64,000 nucleotides of DNA from Stutzerimonas frequens (GCF_024448335.1 NZ_JAMOHM010000004.1:186001-250000), one strand, 5' to 3'. Shown: positions 48,594-59,890, counted from the stretch's first letter. A program made the numbers and translations. Notes: generated by a model from the sequence alone, not told the origin.

Positions 48594-50681
48594 ATGCGTG
48601 CCCACCGCCTACCCGCCCTGTCGCTGCTGCTCGGATTCACCCTAGCGCTGCCCGTACTGGCCGATCCCGAGCTGGCTGCCCGGCTGGATGGCCAGCCGCT
48701 GCCGTTGAACTGGAATACCCTGGCCAGCGACCGCTACGACATCGAGCTCAGCCTCGCGCCCGGCCAGTTGCAGTTGCGCATGCCCCAGGCCAGTGGCGAG
48801 GCCGTGGCCCTTGCGCCCTTTCGCCGTCAGCCGCTTGGCACAGACAGCATTTACCGCTACGAAGTGCCTGAAGCCGGACGCTATCGGCTGATCGTCGAGA
48901 CCGGCGCCGCGCCGGCCCTGCGCCTGCTGCCGATCAAGGCCGCCGAGCCGCAGGCAGCCACCGCGGTCTGCAAGCCATGGGAGGGCGGCGCAGTGGAGGT
49001 GACCGTTGGCGAGGTGTTCCGCGACGGCGAGACCCTGCGCGACGCACTGTCCGGCGCCACGGCGGTGGTCCGCGACGGCCGGGTCAGGCTGCAGCCCGCC
49101 GCCGGCAGTGACGGTCTGCTGCTGCTCGAACGCGCCGAAGCGCCCGAGCAGCCGGTCGCACGCGACTGGCGCAACGCGATCGTCTACTTCGTGCTCACCG
49201 ACCGCTTCGCCAATGGCGACCCAGGCAACGACCGCAGCTATGGCCGCGCACCGGATGGCGCCGAGGAGATCGGCACCTTCCACGGCGGCGACCTCAAGGG
49301 GCTGACCGAACGGCTCGACCATATCGCCAGCCTCGGCGTCGACGCGCTGTGGATCAGCGCACCCTACGAGCAGATCCACGGCTGGGTCGGCGGCGGTGAT
49401 CGCGGCGACTTTCGCCACTACGGTTACCACGGCTACTACGCGCTCGACTTCACTCAGCTCGACGCCAACATGGGCAGCGAAGACGACCTGCGCGCGCTCA
49501 TCAGCGCGGCCCATGCCCGCGGCATCCGCGTGCTGTTCGACGTGGTGCTCAACCATCCCGGCTACTCGACCCTGCAGGACATGCAGCAGCTCGGCTTCGG
49601 TGCCCTGCGCGACGGCATGGCCGAGTACCTGCCCGAGCAGTGGACAACCTGGCAGCCGGAAGCCCACGAGAATCTGCACGCCTACCACAACCTGGTGGAC
49701 TACGAGCATCCGAGCTGGGCCGCCTGGTGGGGTCGCGACTGGGTGCGGGCGGGCATCGCCGACTACGACACGCCACCCAGCGCCACGGTCGATCCGCTCA
49801 AGGGCTCGCTCGCCTTCCTGCCAGATTTCCGCACCGAATCCGAGGCGGTCGTCGCGCTGCCGGAGTTTCTCGCGCACAAGGCGCAGACCCGAGCCGAGCC
49901 GCGCGAGGGCTACCGGGTGCGCGATTACCTGATCGAATGGCTGACCGGCTGGGTGCGCGAGTTCGGCGTCGACGGCTTCCGTGCCGACACCGTCAAGCAT
50001 GTCGAACCCTCGACCTGGGCCGAGCTGCGCGTGGCGGCCGAGCGCGCCCGCGCTGACTGGGCCCGCGCCAACCCGGACGATCCCATGGCCGACGAACCGT
50101 TCTGGATGGTCGGCGAAGTGTTCGGTCACGGCCCCGAGGCCAGCGACTATCTCGACCAGGGTTTCGATGCGCTGATCAATTTCGACTTCCAGAAGCAGGC
50201 CGTAGCCGCCAGCGACTGCCTGGCTGCCGCCGAGCCCAGTTACGCCGACTATGCCAGGCGCCTGGCCGAAACGCCCGGGCACAACCTGCTGAGCTATGCC
50301 TCGTCGCATGACACCGCGCTGTTCAACCAGCTGGCCAAGGGCGACCTGGCGCGTCAGCGCGGGCTCGCCACCGCCCTGCTGCTGGCGCCCGGCGCGGTGC
50401 AGGTCTACTACGGCGACGAAAGCGCCCGCGCCTTCGGGCCCACAGGTTCGGACCCCTTCCAGGGCACGCGCAGCCCGATGAACTGGGACGAGCACGAGCG
50501 CCCGGAGATCGCCGGTCTGATCGATTACTGGCAGCGGGTCGGCCAGTTCCGCGCGCGCCATCCGGCGATCGGTGCGGGTACGCATCGACTGCTGTCGTCC
50601 GGCCAGCCCTATGCCTTCGCCCGCACGCTCGGCGACGACCGCATCGTCGTCGTGCAGGCCGGTGCATCGCTCACCCCCTGA
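48594..50681 (+). CDS. Exported GH13 alpha-amylase (MalS-like)
   Basis: A 695-residue enzyme; the start at [14 protein letters not shown] (TGGAG eight bases upstream) gives a Sec signal ending VLA. An N-terminal beta-rich, probably starch-binding or accessory domain covers residues 25-190. The GH13 barrel follows, with [17 protein letters not shown]-like opening, DVVLNHPGY, nucleophile Asp in [13 protein letters not shown], acid/base Glu in MVGEVFGHG and Asp in [10 protein letters not shown]. It resembles periplasmic MalS, which trims long dextrins. It is divergent from malE across 251 bases and may share the same MalT sites. Confidence 0.85.
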   Translation: MRAHRLPALSLLLGFTLALPVLADPELAARLDGQPLPLNWNTLASDRYDIELSLAPGQLQLRMPQASGEAVALAPFRRQPLGTDSIYRYEVPEAGRYRLIVETGAAPALRLLPIKAAEPQAATAVCKPWEGGAVEVTVGEVFRDGETLRDALSGATAVVRDGRVRLQPAAGSDGLLLLERAEAPEQPVARDWRNAIVYFVLTDRFANGDPGNDRSYGRAPDGAEEIGTFHGGDLKGLTERLDHIASLGVDALWISAPYEQIHGWVGGGDRGDFRHYGYHGYYALDFTQLDANMGSEDDLRALISAAHARGIRVLFDVVLNHPGYSTLQDMQQLGFGALRDGMAEYLPEQWTTWQPEAHENLHAYHNLVDYEHPSWAAWWGRDWVRAGIADYDTPPSATVDPLKGSLAFLPDFRTESEAVVALPEFLAHKAQTRAEPREGYRVRDYLIEWLTGWVREFGVDGFRADTVKHVEPSTWAELRVAAERARADWARANPDDPMADEPFWMVGEVFGHGPEASDYLDQGFDALINFDFQKQAVAASDCLAAAEPSYADYARRLAETPGHNLLSYASSHDTALFNQLAKGDLARQRGLATALLLAPGAVQVYYGDESARAFGPTGSDPFQGTRSPMNWDEHERPEIAGLIDYWQRVGQFRARHPAIGAGTHRLLSSGQPYAFARTLGDDRIVVVQAGASLTP

Positions 50682-50737
50682 ATGTCCCGTCCCGGGCCGC
50701 AGCCCGGGACGCAGCCGCCCCCTGCCTGGAGCCCGCA

Positions 50738-51829
50738 ATGAACGCAACCCTGAACCCGCGCCAGCAGGCGCAGCTGGCCTTTGTCGCCAGCGGAGCGGAA
50801 CTGCAAGTCGGCCAGCCGCAGGACTGCCCGTTGCCGCTGGCCACGCTGGTCGCCACCGACGGCAGCGAATCCTATGTCAGTCGCACGCTGTCCGGCGGGC
50901 TCACCGCCCACGTCTACCGGATCGAAGCCGCAGGCCGTAGCTGGACGCTCAAGCGCGCCCGCGAGCGCTGCCTGGTGCAGAACGCCGATGGCCAGACCTC
51001 GTTTCTCAACGAGGTCCAGCGGCGCGCCGACCTGCGCGCGCTGAAGGCCCGGCCCGAGCTGGCCGAGCCGCTCGCCGGGATCGTCGACACCTGCTATGCG
51101 AGTTTTCGTCACGGCGTGCTGCTGTCGCCCTGGATCGACGGCGAGGTCGTCGGCGACTGGGATGAAACGCGCCTGGCAGACCTGTTCGACTGCGTCATCA
51201 CGCTCGCCTCGGCCGGCCTGTTCGAGTGGGACCTGTGCCCCGGCAACGTACTCGACGACGGCCGCATCCGGCTGTTCGACTTCGGCTACCTGTACCGCTT
51301 CGATCCGCTGCGCGAGTTCAACAGCGATGGCCTCGCCTGCCCGGGCTTCCACCCGGTCGAGCGTTTCGAAACGAGGCAGTTCTTCGCCTGGCTGCTCGGC
51401 CAGGAGGCACTCGGCAGCGCCCGTGCGCTGGCGGCGTTCCGCCTGGAGAAGGCGATCGCCCTGGACCGCTACCGGCGCTGGCGGGCCGAACTGGCCGGCC
51501 GCGGCGCCAGTCCGGCCGTGCTCGAACGGCTGGACCGGCTGATCGACAGCTGGCGCACCGCCCTTGCCGGCTCGGCCGAGGCGCTCTACCTGCGCGAGGC
51601 CTGGCGCTCGCATCGCCTCGACCTGGCCGACGATCTCGACGGCCAGACCTGCACGCCGCAAACACTGCAGCGCCTGGCCTGGCTCAGGGAAACGGTTGGC
51701 GCACGCCACGCCGACCTGCTCGCCGCCGACGCCCTGGCCCATGACCGGGCCCCGCAACGCGCCGCCCTGCTCGACGAGCTGCGCCGCGCCGAAGCACAGG
51801 CCATCGGCTGGCAGGTGCCGCGCGCCTAG
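50738..51829 (+). CDS. Kinase-fold (APH/Kdo-kinase-like) protein of unknown substrate in the maltose locus
   Basis: A 363-residue cytosolic protein. Residues about 60-210 look like a small-molecule or protein-kinase fold: HVYRIEAAGRSWTLKRAR with a candidate ATP-binding Lys, then FEWDLCPGNVLDDGRIRLFD followed by FGYLYRF. The last gives a Brenner-type DxxPGN catalytic loop and a DFG metal motif. The C-terminal 150 residues are helical. I know no named family for it. It starts 57 bases after the MalS-like amylase, same direction, so it is likely co-expressed. It could phosphorylate a sugar such as glucose or maltose, but that is inference from position only. Confidence 0.65.
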   Translation: MNATLNPRQQAQLAFVASGAELQVGQPQDCPLPLATLVATDGSESYVSRTLSGGLTAHVYRIEAAGRSWTLKRARERCLVQNADGQTSFLNEVQRRADLRALKARPELAEPLAGIVDTCYASFRHGVLLSPWIDGEVVGDWDETRLADLFDCVITLASAGLFEWDLCPGNVLDDGRIRLFDFGYLYRFDPLREFNSDGLACPGFHPVERFETRQFFAWLLGQEALGSARALAAFRLEKAIALDRYRRWRAELAGRGASPAVLERLDRLIDSWRTALAGSAEALYLREAWRSHRLDLADDLDGQTCTPQTLQRLAWLRETVGARHADLLAADALAHDRAPQRAALLDELRRAEAQAIGWQVPRA

Positions 51830-51872
51830 GCCAGACGGGGACAGCCGGACCGTAGCCGCCGCCCGGTCGCGC

Positions 51873-53903
51873 TCAGGTGCGGTAGCGCGCGCAGAGCGCC
51901 TGCTGCTCGGCGGACATGCGCGCCTGACGTTCGCTGCTGTCGCTGATCGCCACGACGCTGTCCATGTGCAGCTCGGCCGCGGCATCGATCGCATGCATGC
52001 CGCGCGACACCTCTTCGGCGGCGAGCCGTTGCTGGCCGGTGGCCGAATCGATTTCCCGCGACATGGTGGCGATGTGCTCGACCTGGCTGCGGATTTCCTG
52101 CATCAGCCGATCGGCCTGCCCGACCTGATCGAGGGTGCCCTGCATCTGCGCGCGACTGGCCTCCACCGAACGCACCGCCGAACCGATGCCCTGGGCCAGG
52201 CGTTCGATGCGCTGCTGGATCTCGCCGGTCGATTGCGCCGTGCGCCGGGCCAGGCCGCGCACCTCGTCGGCGACCACCGCGAAACCACGCCCCTGATCAC
52301 CGGCGCGCGCCGCTTCGATCGCCGCATTGAGCGCCAGCAGGTTGGTCTGCTCGGCAATCGCACGGATCACATCGAGAATCTGCCCGATCTGCTCGCTCAC
52401 CGCCTCCACGTTGGCGATCTCGGCCACGCTGGTTTCCAGCTGCTCGGCCAGGGCTTGCGTGCCGATGCGGGTCGCGGCCATCCGCTGGCTGCCCTGCAGG
52501 GTCAGTGCCTCGACACTGCCGACCCGCGTGGCCGTCTCGCCGGCATGCTGCGCCACCTCGCCAAAACTGTTCTCCAGCTCGGCCAGGCTGACGGCGAGCG
52601 CTCCTATGCTGCTGCGCTGCTTCTCCAGCCCGGCACGCGCCTGGCTGCAGGCCTGGGCATTGCGGCGGGCGATCTGGTCCTGTTCGTCGGCGTTGCGCCC
52701 GAGCTGGGCCAGTGCGTCGCGCAGGCTACCGGCGACCCGGTTGACCCAATCGCCGACACGCCCGAACTCGTCCGCGCGCTGGTACTCGCAGCCGCCGCGC
52801 AGATCGCCGTCGGCCAGGTGCTGCAGGCTGCCGCTGACGGCGGCCAGGGCCATGCGCATGGTGCGCCCCAGCCACAGGCCCATGGCCAGCGCCACCGCGA
52901 TCGACAGCCCGGCCATCGCCAAGAGGCCGGCCACACCCTGACGATAGGTCTGCGCGGCCAGGCCCAGTTGCCTGTCGCTGGCCTGCTGGGCGCTGGCGAT
53001 GAGCGTGCCGATGTCCTCGCGTGCCTGGCGCTGCAGGCGACCGAGCTGCAGTTTCTGCTCTCGGTTGGCCTGCTGGTCGGACAGCCAGGCGTAGTACTGC
53101 GCCACTGCACCATTGCCGGGCACAGCCAGTTGCTGCTCGATGGCGGCGAACGGCGCCTGGAAGCTGTGCGCGTAGTCGGTACGGCTGTCCTGGTGCGGTT
53201 CCAGATCGAGGAGAACGTTGTCCAGCTTCTTCCGCAGGGCCGGCAGCCGCTGCGCGATCTGCGCACCCGCTTCATCGAGTGCCTTGATCGAAGACACGCC
53301 GATTGCATCGAACAGCAGCGCCTCGACCTGCTCGAGCGGGATGATGAACTGCTTGATGGAATAGGCGACCAGCTCGTCGCCAGTAACGAACTGCGCCTGC
53401 AGCAGGTCCTGCTTGAGCCGCGAGAACTGCAGCTGCAGATCGCGCAGCGCGACGGCGTTGCGCCCCACGCGCGCGAGCAGGTCGCGCTGCGCATCGATCA
53501 GCGCCAGGCTGCGGCGGTCGAGCTCCGGCAACAGGGCCGCCAGGCGTTGCTTGGTCTCGGCATGTGCCGGCGTCACCCGCTCCAGCTGGGCGAACAGCTC
53601 GAGGGCCTGGTCCTGCAGCGTGCGATGCCGGCCGACATAGCCGTCGAGCTGGTCAGGCCGGTCCTCGGCCAGGGCGTCGGACAGGTTCTGCGTCAGGCTC
53701 TGCAACGTACCGAAGAAGCTCTCGCTGACCAGCAGACGCGACGCGGTCGACGAGATTTGCTCGGCATTGCCTTGCAGGCGGCCGATGGCAACCAGGCTGG
53801 TGCCGGCTACCAGCATCAGCAAGGCCACCAGTGCGGCGATCAGCAGGTACAGCCGGGCCAGGAAGCCAAGCCGGAAAGGGGTCGAGCGGGTCTGGGCCAA
53901 CAT
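51873..53903 (-). CDS. Methyl-accepting chemotaxis protein
   Basis: A 676-residue chemoreceptor; start at [14 protein letters not shown] with AGGAG six bases upstream. It has a first membrane helix near 17-40 and a large helical periplasmic sensor of about 280 residues, rich in Gln and Leu (a double four-helix-bundle type). A second helix near 330-350 and HAMP follow, then the signalling domain whose tip reads [14 protein letters not shown] and [10 protein letters not shown]. It signals to CheA. It lies between the kinase-like gene and the amylase amyP, so starch- or maltodextrin-related taxis is conceivable; the ligand is unknown. Confidence 0.92.
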   Translation of the reverse strand: MLAQTRSTPFRLGFLARLYLLIAALVALLMLVAGTSLVAIGRLQGNAEQISSTASRLLVSESFFGTLQSLTQNLSDALAEDRPDQLDGYVGRHRTLQDQALELFAQLERVTPAHAETKQRLAALLPELDRRSLALIDAQRDLLARVGRNAVALRDLQLQFSRLKQDLLQAQFVTGDELVAYSIKQFIIPLEQVEALLFDAIGVSSIKALDEAGAQIAQRLPALRKKLDNVLLDLEPHQDSRTDYAHSFQAPFAAIEQQLAVPGNGAVAQYYAWLSDQQANREQKLQLGRLQRQAREDIGTLIASAQQASDRQLGLAAQTYRQGVAGLLAMAGLSIAVALAMGLWLGRTMRMALAAVSGSLQHLADGDLRGGCEYQRADEFGRVGDWVNRVAGSLRDALAQLGRNADEQDQIARRNAQACSQARAGLEKQRSSIGALAVSLAELENSFGEVAQHAGETATRVGSVEALTLQGSQRMAATRIGTQALAEQLETSVAEIANVEAVSEQIGQILDVIRAIAEQTNLLALNAAIEAARAGDQGRGFAVVADEVRGLARRTAQSTGEIQQRIERLAQGIGSAVRSVEASRAQMQGTLDQVGQADRLMQEIRSQVEHIATMSREIDSATGQQRLAAEEVSRGMHAIDAAAELHMDSVVAISDSSERQARMSAEQQALCARYRT

Positions 53904-54056
53904 GAACAGCTCCTGATACGACAGCGCAGCGCGAAGGCTTTTATGGTTGTCGTGCCAGCATCGGCGGCCCGGCCCGTCGCCGGCCTCCTCCCTGCCCACC
54001 CTGGGTCGGGAGAAGCCGCCCGGCGTAGGCGTAGCCGAGGCCGGGCGGGCATGTCG

Positions 54057-55712
54057 TCAGAACGATCCGCTGGTGCTCGCGCCGGCGGCGGCCTGGACCT
54101 GGTTGTTGCCGCCCGATTGCCACTGACGCACCAGCGTCGCGTCCGCCTCGTTGCGGATCAGGCACTTCCATTCCACGTTCTGGCCGGCCGGCAGCGAGAT
54201 GCGGCCCTTCCAGGTCGGGTAACCGCTGGTGTCGGTCAGCCGCACCGCAGAGGCAGGGCTCCAGTTGCCGAGCTGGCTGACGTTGCCCACCGCGTAGACG
54301 CTGTCGCCCATCTGCGTCACGCCGTTGTCGCAGCGAAAGTTCACATTGACCAAGCCACCCTCGCCGCCGTCATTCCCGCCGCCATCGCCGCTACCGCTGC
54401 GCCAGACGCGCACCTGGCCGTTGCTGGCGTTGACCGCCTCGCTGAAGCTGCCGCTGGCAACCTGGCCGGGGTTGGCCAGATCGGAGTTGAGCGCCACCAC
54501 CAGGGTCTGCTGGCTGCCGCTGACGGTGGCGACCAGACCGCTGTAGCCGCTGTGGAAGCTGATCGCCGAATCGGCGCGCACGCCGGCGGTGCGCCGCACC
54601 TGGATCAGCTGGCGGATGAAGTCGCCGTAGCCCCAGTCGTACATGTGCGACCAGTACACCACCGGCGTGCCCGGGCTGGTGAGGATGTAGGCGTAGGCCT
54701 GGCGGATCAGCCCGTCCTGCAGCGCCCAGTGGTGCTGGCCGCCGTTCTGCCCGGGCGAATAGCCGGTGTCGTGGTTGTCGACGAAGGTCACCGCCACCTC
54801 GCGCCAGCGCGGGTCGGGGTTGCCATTGAGGCCATGCTTCCAGTCGGCGACCGAGCCGTTCTGCATGCGCTCCTTGAGAGCGAAGTCGAACACCGGGCAC
54901 TTGGCCCGGTCGGACCAGTCCTTGATGATCTGCTGCCAGCTCGCCGTGTTGCGCCAGTCCCAGCTCGGATATTCAGAAGGGCCTTTCCACAGCTCGCCAA
55001 CGCAGAAGCTGCTGTCGGCGCTGTCGCTCATCCAGCTGTCGACCCGCTCGGGCGCATAGCCGCGAACGAAGTCGAAGCGGAAGCCGCCGGCGCCGTAGCC
55101 GCTGCGCAGGTTGGCAAGCTCGTCGCGAAACATGCCGTAAATCTGCGGATGGCCGGTGTTCAGGTCCGACTCGCCGCCGATAAAGCGGTCTCCGTCATCG
55201 CAGTCGTTGGGGTAGTTGCCCGGGTCGGCGCAGTCGTTGCGCCAGAAGCCCTGGCCGGCCGGCAGGTTGATCTCCTTGTCCGGGTAGCCGCGGTTCATGT
55301 GATTGGGCACCACATCGTAGAGCACCTTCACCCCGGCGCCACCGAGTGCGCCGGCGGCCTGGCGCAGCTGGGCGTCGCTGCCGTAGCGGCCGTTCTTGTT
55401 GAAGTCGTGCCAGAAGTAGCCTTCGCCGCCGCCGGACTTGCCGCCGTCGGTCCAGCTGGAGAAGTCACGCCAGGGCACCGGCATCCAGATTGCCGAGAAG
55501 CCGTCGGCGGCGATCGTCGAGGCCTGCTGGCGAAGGATGTTGTACCAGTCGTTGGGCGCTTCGCGGACGACGTTCCAGTGGAAGCCCTGGAGGATGATTT
55601 CGTCGCCGCCGTGGTAGCGCACCCCGGCCGGGCTCTTGCCGGCCTGGTCAGCGAGGGCGGGGAACGGCAGCAGGATCGCCGCCAATACGGCGGCACGTAG
55701 GGTCTGGCTCAT
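54057..55712 (-). CDS. amyP: Glucan 1,4-alpha-maltotetraohydrolase (G4-forming amylase)
   Basis: A 551-residue secreted exo-amylase. The signal peptide is 21 residues (ending PALA), so the mature protein begins DQAGKSP as in the P. stutzeri enzyme. In mature numbering the GH13 catalytic residues fall at Asp193 (GGFRFDFVRG), Glu219 (CVGELWKG) and Asp294 (VDNHDTGYS), the positions known for that enzyme. Calcium-site and fold motifs (DVVPNHMNRG) are intact. A Gly/Ser/Asp linker near 425-440 leads to a CBM20 starch-binding domain (YAVGNVSQLGNWSPA). It cuts maltotetraose from starch chain ends outside the cell. It is divergent from lamB. Identity is from recalled sequence and is strong. Confidence 0.97.
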   Translation of the reverse strand: MSQTLRAAVLAAILLPFPALADQAGKSPAGVRYHGGDEIILQGFHWNVVREAPNDWYNILRQQASTIAADGFSAIWMPVPWRDFSSWTDGGKSGGGEGYFWHDFNKNGRYGSDAQLRQAAGALGGAGVKVLYDVVPNHMNRGYPDKEINLPAGQGFWRNDCADPGNYPNDCDDGDRFIGGESDLNTGHPQIYGMFRDELANLRSGYGAGGFRFDFVRGYAPERVDSWMSDSADSSFCVGELWKGPSEYPSWDWRNTASWQQIIKDWSDRAKCPVFDFALKERMQNGSVADWKHGLNGNPDPRWREVAVTFVDNHDTGYSPGQNGGQHHWALQDGLIRQAYAYILTSPGTPVVYWSHMYDWGYGDFIRQLIQVRRTAGVRADSAISFHSGYSGLVATVSGSQQTLVVALNSDLANPGQVASGSFSEAVNASNGQVRVWRSGSGDGGGNDGGEGGLVNVNFRCDNGVTQMGDSVYAVGNVSQLGNWSPASAVRLTDTSGYPTWKGRISLPAGQNVEWKCLIRNEADATLVRQWQSGGNNQVQAAAGASTSGSF

Positions 55713-55768
55713 CGCAATACTCCGGTTCTTGTGCTTGTTCGCGGGTATCCGGCAACGGACTGCCGAAT

Positions 55769-56012
55769 GAGGATGAACGCCGGCCGCACCTTCGACCGAC
55801 CTGGGCAGGCTGCTCCCGGGCCCGCTCGCGACCAACCTCCCTGCGCGCGTTCGAGGCGGCGTAGTGGCCAGGCGGAAGGCCCGTGGCAATCATCTGCGCC
55901 CCACCCGTAGCGACCCCGCCCCTGGGATTACGCCGCACTCATACCGATTACGCCCTCGAGCTGCGCCAGCGAAATCTCTGGCCGGGAGGATGGCGCTCCC
56001 GGCCCCATCCCC
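55769..56012. promoter_or_regulatory. Divergent amyP/lamB promoter region with candidate MalT sites
   Basis: The 387-base gap 55713-56099 holds GAGGATG at 55769-55775 and 55986-55992 on the + strand (the second within CGGGAGGATG, two changes from the MalT box). On the - strand it holds GGGGATGGGG at 56003-56012 (one change from GGGGATGAGG). A GCCGGGAG/CTCCCGGC inverted repeat overlaps at 55981-56003. I see no other gene or RNA. Confidence 0.4.
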
Positions 56013-56063
56013 GACGCTTTGCGCCACCGATCGGCGTTGCCGCAGCAGGCAGCGCCGGCGTGA

Positions 56064-57392
<1,329 letters not shown>

Positions 57393-57461
57393 ACCGCGCC
57401 GGCTGAACGCCGTTGCACGCAACGGCAGCCTTTCCGCTCCCACCGTCCAGACGGTGCCTTT

Positions 57462-57493
57462 TGCCCCGACTCTGGCAGGTCGGGGCATTTTTT
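57462..57493 (+). terminator. Rho-independent terminator after lamB
   Basis: TGCCCCGAC (57462-57470) and GTCGGGGCA (57479-57487) form a perfect 9-bp stem with an 8-base loop, followed by TTTTTT. It lies between lamB and malM and should reduce read-through to the downstream genes. Confidence 0.88.
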
Positions 57494-57508
57494 ATCCGGA
57501 GAACCGCC

Positions 57509-58432
57509 ATGCATCCTCTATCCCTTCTCGCCGCCGGGCTGATCACCCTGGCGCTGGCCGGCTGCAGTAGCGAACCGCTGCGTCGGGTCGACGCCCTCGC
57601 CGCCAGCCCGGCGCCGCTGCAAGGCTCGGTCGAACAGGCCCGTGCCGCGCTGGCCGCCGCGCCGTCCTGCTGCAGCGGTCTCGACCAGCTGCCGTACCAG
57701 CCGCTGGAGCCGGGCTTCAGCGGCAATGTCGTGATCGACAGCCAGGCCCCGGCCTATGCCTTCGAAACCGGCAAGAGCTTCTTGCGCGCCTTCAAGCTGC
57801 CGGCCGGCGGCCCGTCGTTCGAGCTGCGCCTGTACAGCCAGGCCGGCAGCAGCGTGCTGGCGCCCAATGCCATGCTGCTGGACAGCCGCATGCGCCCGAC
57901 CCGCCTGCTGGATGCCGACGATTTCGTCTACGTTCCGCCGACCGGGCTCAAGGGTGACAGCCTGGACGCGCGCCTGCGCATCGACCGCTCGCAGCCGGAG
58001 CACCCGGGCAACGAGCGCTATCTGATCCTCTACACCAGCGAGGCGCAGATGACCGGCCAGACCGTTCTGCAGCACCCGGCCAAGGCCTACGCCAAGGCGC
58101 TGGGCAACGAGCCGCCGAGCATTCCCGATCCGGTGGCGCAGCACTCCCCGGTCGGCGTGATCAAGCTGGTGATGATCCCCGACAGCACCGCCGGCTCGAC
58201 CGCCAAGGGCTACGTGCCGGGCTACAGCATCGGCCAGGAGATGGGCAACGAACTGCCCGTCGCGCCGGCCCCGGCAGTGCTGCCGGAAACCTCGGCCTAC
58301 TACCGCCAGGCGATCGATGCCGCGCTGGCCGAGAAGGACCTGGAACGCGCGCTGCGCCTGGCCGACGAGGCGGCGCGGGTGGGCGATACCACGGCCAAAC
58401 GCCATTTGCTGGAGCGTATCCAGATCAAATGA
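57509..58432 (+). CDS. malM: Maltose operon protein MalM (periplasmic lipoprotein)
   Basis: A 307-residue protein; the start MHPLSLLAAGLITL has CCGGAG upstream. A lipobox LALAGCSS gives Cys18 as the lipidated residue, unlike E. coli MalM, which is a soluble periplasmic protein. SCCSGLDQLPYQPL and FSGNVVIDSQAPAYAFETGK match the MalM start, and the C-terminus has the family's YYRQAIDAALAEKDLERALR segment. Its role is unclear, but it is consistently encoded after lamB. It lies 116 bases after lamB beyond a terminator, and 49 bases before malE2. Confidence 0.9.
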   Translation: MHPLSLLAAGLITLALAGCSSEPLRRVDALAASPAPLQGSVEQARAALAAAPSCCSGLDQLPYQPLEPGFSGNVVIDSQAPAYAFETGKSFLRAFKLPAGGPSFELRLYSQAGSSVLAPNAMLLDSRMRPTRLLDADDFVYVPPTGLKGDSLDARLRIDRSQPEHPGNERYLILYTSEAQMTGQTVLQHPAKAYAKALGNEPPSIPDPVAQHSPVGVIKLVMIPDSTAGSTAKGYVPGYSIGQEMGNELPVAPAPAVLPETSAYYRQAIDAALAEKDLERALRLADEAARVGDTTAKRHLLERIQIK

Positions 58433-58439
58433 CCCGTAC

Positions 58440-58458
58440 GGGGCGCCGTGAACGCCCC
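58440..58458 (+). terminator. Small hairpin between malM and malE2
   Basis: GGGGCG / CGCCCC with a 7-base loop, eight bases after the malM stop, followed by GATTTCAT. It is a weak attenuator or an mRNA-processing hairpin that could set the malM/malE2 ratio. Confidence 0.35.
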
Positions 58459-58481
58459 GATTTCATACGCAGGATGCAGCC

Positions 58482-59720
58482 ATGAAAATAACAAGATCTG
58501 CCTTGAGCCTTCTGCTTCTGCTCAGCACGCCGGTACTGGCGCTCGAGCGTGATGCCCTGACGATCTGGATCAACCAGGACAAGGGCTACAAGGCCCTGGG
58601 CGAAATCGGCAAGGATTTCACCAGGGCCACCGGCATGCCGGTAACCGTCGACACCCCCGACGACCTGGCGGTCCAGTTCGACCGCCTCGCCACGACCAGC
58701 CGGGGCCCGGACATCGTCATCTTCGCCCACGATCGCTTCGGTTCCTGGATCAACAACGGGCTGCTCGAACCGGTGGAGCCCAGCGCGCAAGCCCTGGCGC
58801 GGGCGCCGGCGTTCGCCTGGGAGGCGGTGACCATCGGCGCGCGCTACTACGGTTATCCGCTGGCCACCGAGGCGGTCAGCCTGATCTATAACCTGGACCT
58901 GGTACCCGTGCCGCCACGCAGCCTGGCGGAAGTGGCGACGCTGGATCGCCGCCTGCGTGCCGAGGGCAAGCGCGCCATCGAATGGGACTACCGCAACCTC
59001 TATTTCTCCTGGCCGATCATTGCCGGCAGCGGCGGCTATAGCCTGAGGAAGAACAACGGCATCTATGACCTCACTGACATCGGCCTCAATACGCCGGGCG
59101 CCATCGAAGGCATGGAGTCGATCAAGCGCCTGCTCGACCACGGGCTACTCGATCCCGCCGCGACCTATCAGAGCATGATGGAAGGCTTCAAGGACGGGCG
59201 CACGGCCATGATCATCAATGGACCCTGGGCCTGGAACGAGGTCCGCCAGGCCGGTATCCGCTTCGCGGTCGGCGACATTCCCACCGCCGACCCGGCGCGC
59301 CAGGGCAAGCCTTTCGTTGGCGTGCTCGCCGCCGCGATCAACAGCAACAGCCCGAACAAGGCCGCAGCCCAGCGCTTCATCGAGGACTACCTGACCAACG
59401 CCGACGGCCTGGCGCGAATCAATGCAGAGAAACCCCTCGGCGCAGTGGCCAACCTGGCCTTGATGGAACGCCTGCGGCACGATCCGCTGATCGCCCACAC
59501 CTATGCTTCGGCACAGGCGGGCGAAATCATGCCGGACATTCCGGAAATGAAGCGTCTCTGGGCGCTGATCACGCCCCGCATGGAGCCCATGCTGAGCGGC
59601 CGCAAGCCCATCGCGGATACCCTCGACTACATCGCCGAGCGCTTGGCCAAGGGCTCGCAGATGCAATCCTGGCGCCGCCGGCATTATCCGCTGAGCCCCA
59701 ATCTGGCCGAGCAGCGATAA
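58482..59720 (+). CDS. Second, divergent MalE-type periplasmic binding protein
   Basis: A 412-residue exported protein with a Sec signal (MKITRSALSLLLLLSTPVLA). The body follows MalE throughout: ALTIWINQDKGYKALGEIGK, IVIFAHDRFGSWINNGLLEP, INGPWAWNEVRQAGI, NAEKPLGAVANLALMERL. Relative to MalE at 47155 it has a C-terminal extension (LAKGSQMQSWRRRHYPLSPN). There are no extra permease genes, so it may feed MalFGK with another oligomer length or act as a receptor for the chemotaxis protein. It is the third gene of the rightward lamB-malM-malE2 run. Confidence 0.88.
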   Translation: MKITRSALSLLLLLSTPVLALERDALTIWINQDKGYKALGEIGKDFTRATGMPVTVDTPDDLAVQFDRLATTSRGPDIVIFAHDRFGSWINNGLLEPVEPSAQALARAPAFAWEAVTIGARYYGYPLATEAVSLIYNLDLVPVPPRSLAEVATLDRRLRAEGKRAIEWDYRNLYFSWPIIAGSGGYSLRKNNGIYDLTDIGLNTPGAIEGMESIKRLLDHGLLDPAATYQSMMEGFKDGRTAMIINGPWAWNEVRQAGIRFAVGDIPTADPARQGKPFVGVLAAAINSNSPNKAAAQRFIEDYLTNADGLARINAEKPLGAVANLALMERLRHDPLIAHTYASAQAGEIMPDIPEMKRLWALITPRMEPMLSGRKPIADTLDYIAERLAKGSQMQSWRRRHYPLSPNLAEQR

Positions 59721-59753
59721 CCGCAGTCACAGTGCTGACGAGAGCTGCCAAGC

Positions 59754-59783
59754 GCATCGGCTGGGCCTCAGCCCACCCGATGC
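59754..59783. repeat. REP-like palindrome 1
   Basis: GCATCGG(C)TGGGC and GCCCACCCGATGC form an imperfect hairpin around CTCA, 34 bases after malE2. It is one of several hairpins with a GGTGG/CCACC core between 59.75 and 60.54 kb. Confidence 0.6.
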
Positions 59784-59844
59784 AGAAAGACGCCAGTACC
59801 CACCCGCCAACGCGCGAACGAGGCGACTTGCACGCCTGGACACT

Positions 59845-59876
59845 GCGGTGGATGGGTGGAGCGTCACCCACCCCAC
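59845..59876. repeat. REP-like palindrome 2
   Basis: GCGGTGGATGGGTG, then GAGCGT, then CACCCACCCCAC. It is nearly the same sequence as the element at 60467, so these two are copies of one repeat family. Confidence 0.7.
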
Positions 59877-59890
59877 GATCGCTGCTGTAA

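Noticed and set aside
48642-51994. Long leftward frames opposite the MalS-like amylase and the kinase-like gene
   Set aside because: Low-complexity Gly/Val/Arg sequence, antisense to well-supported coding frames.
51564-55700. A very long (1378-codon) rightward frame over the chemoreceptor and amyP
   Set aside because: It is antisense to two strongly supported leftward genes; high GC removes stops.
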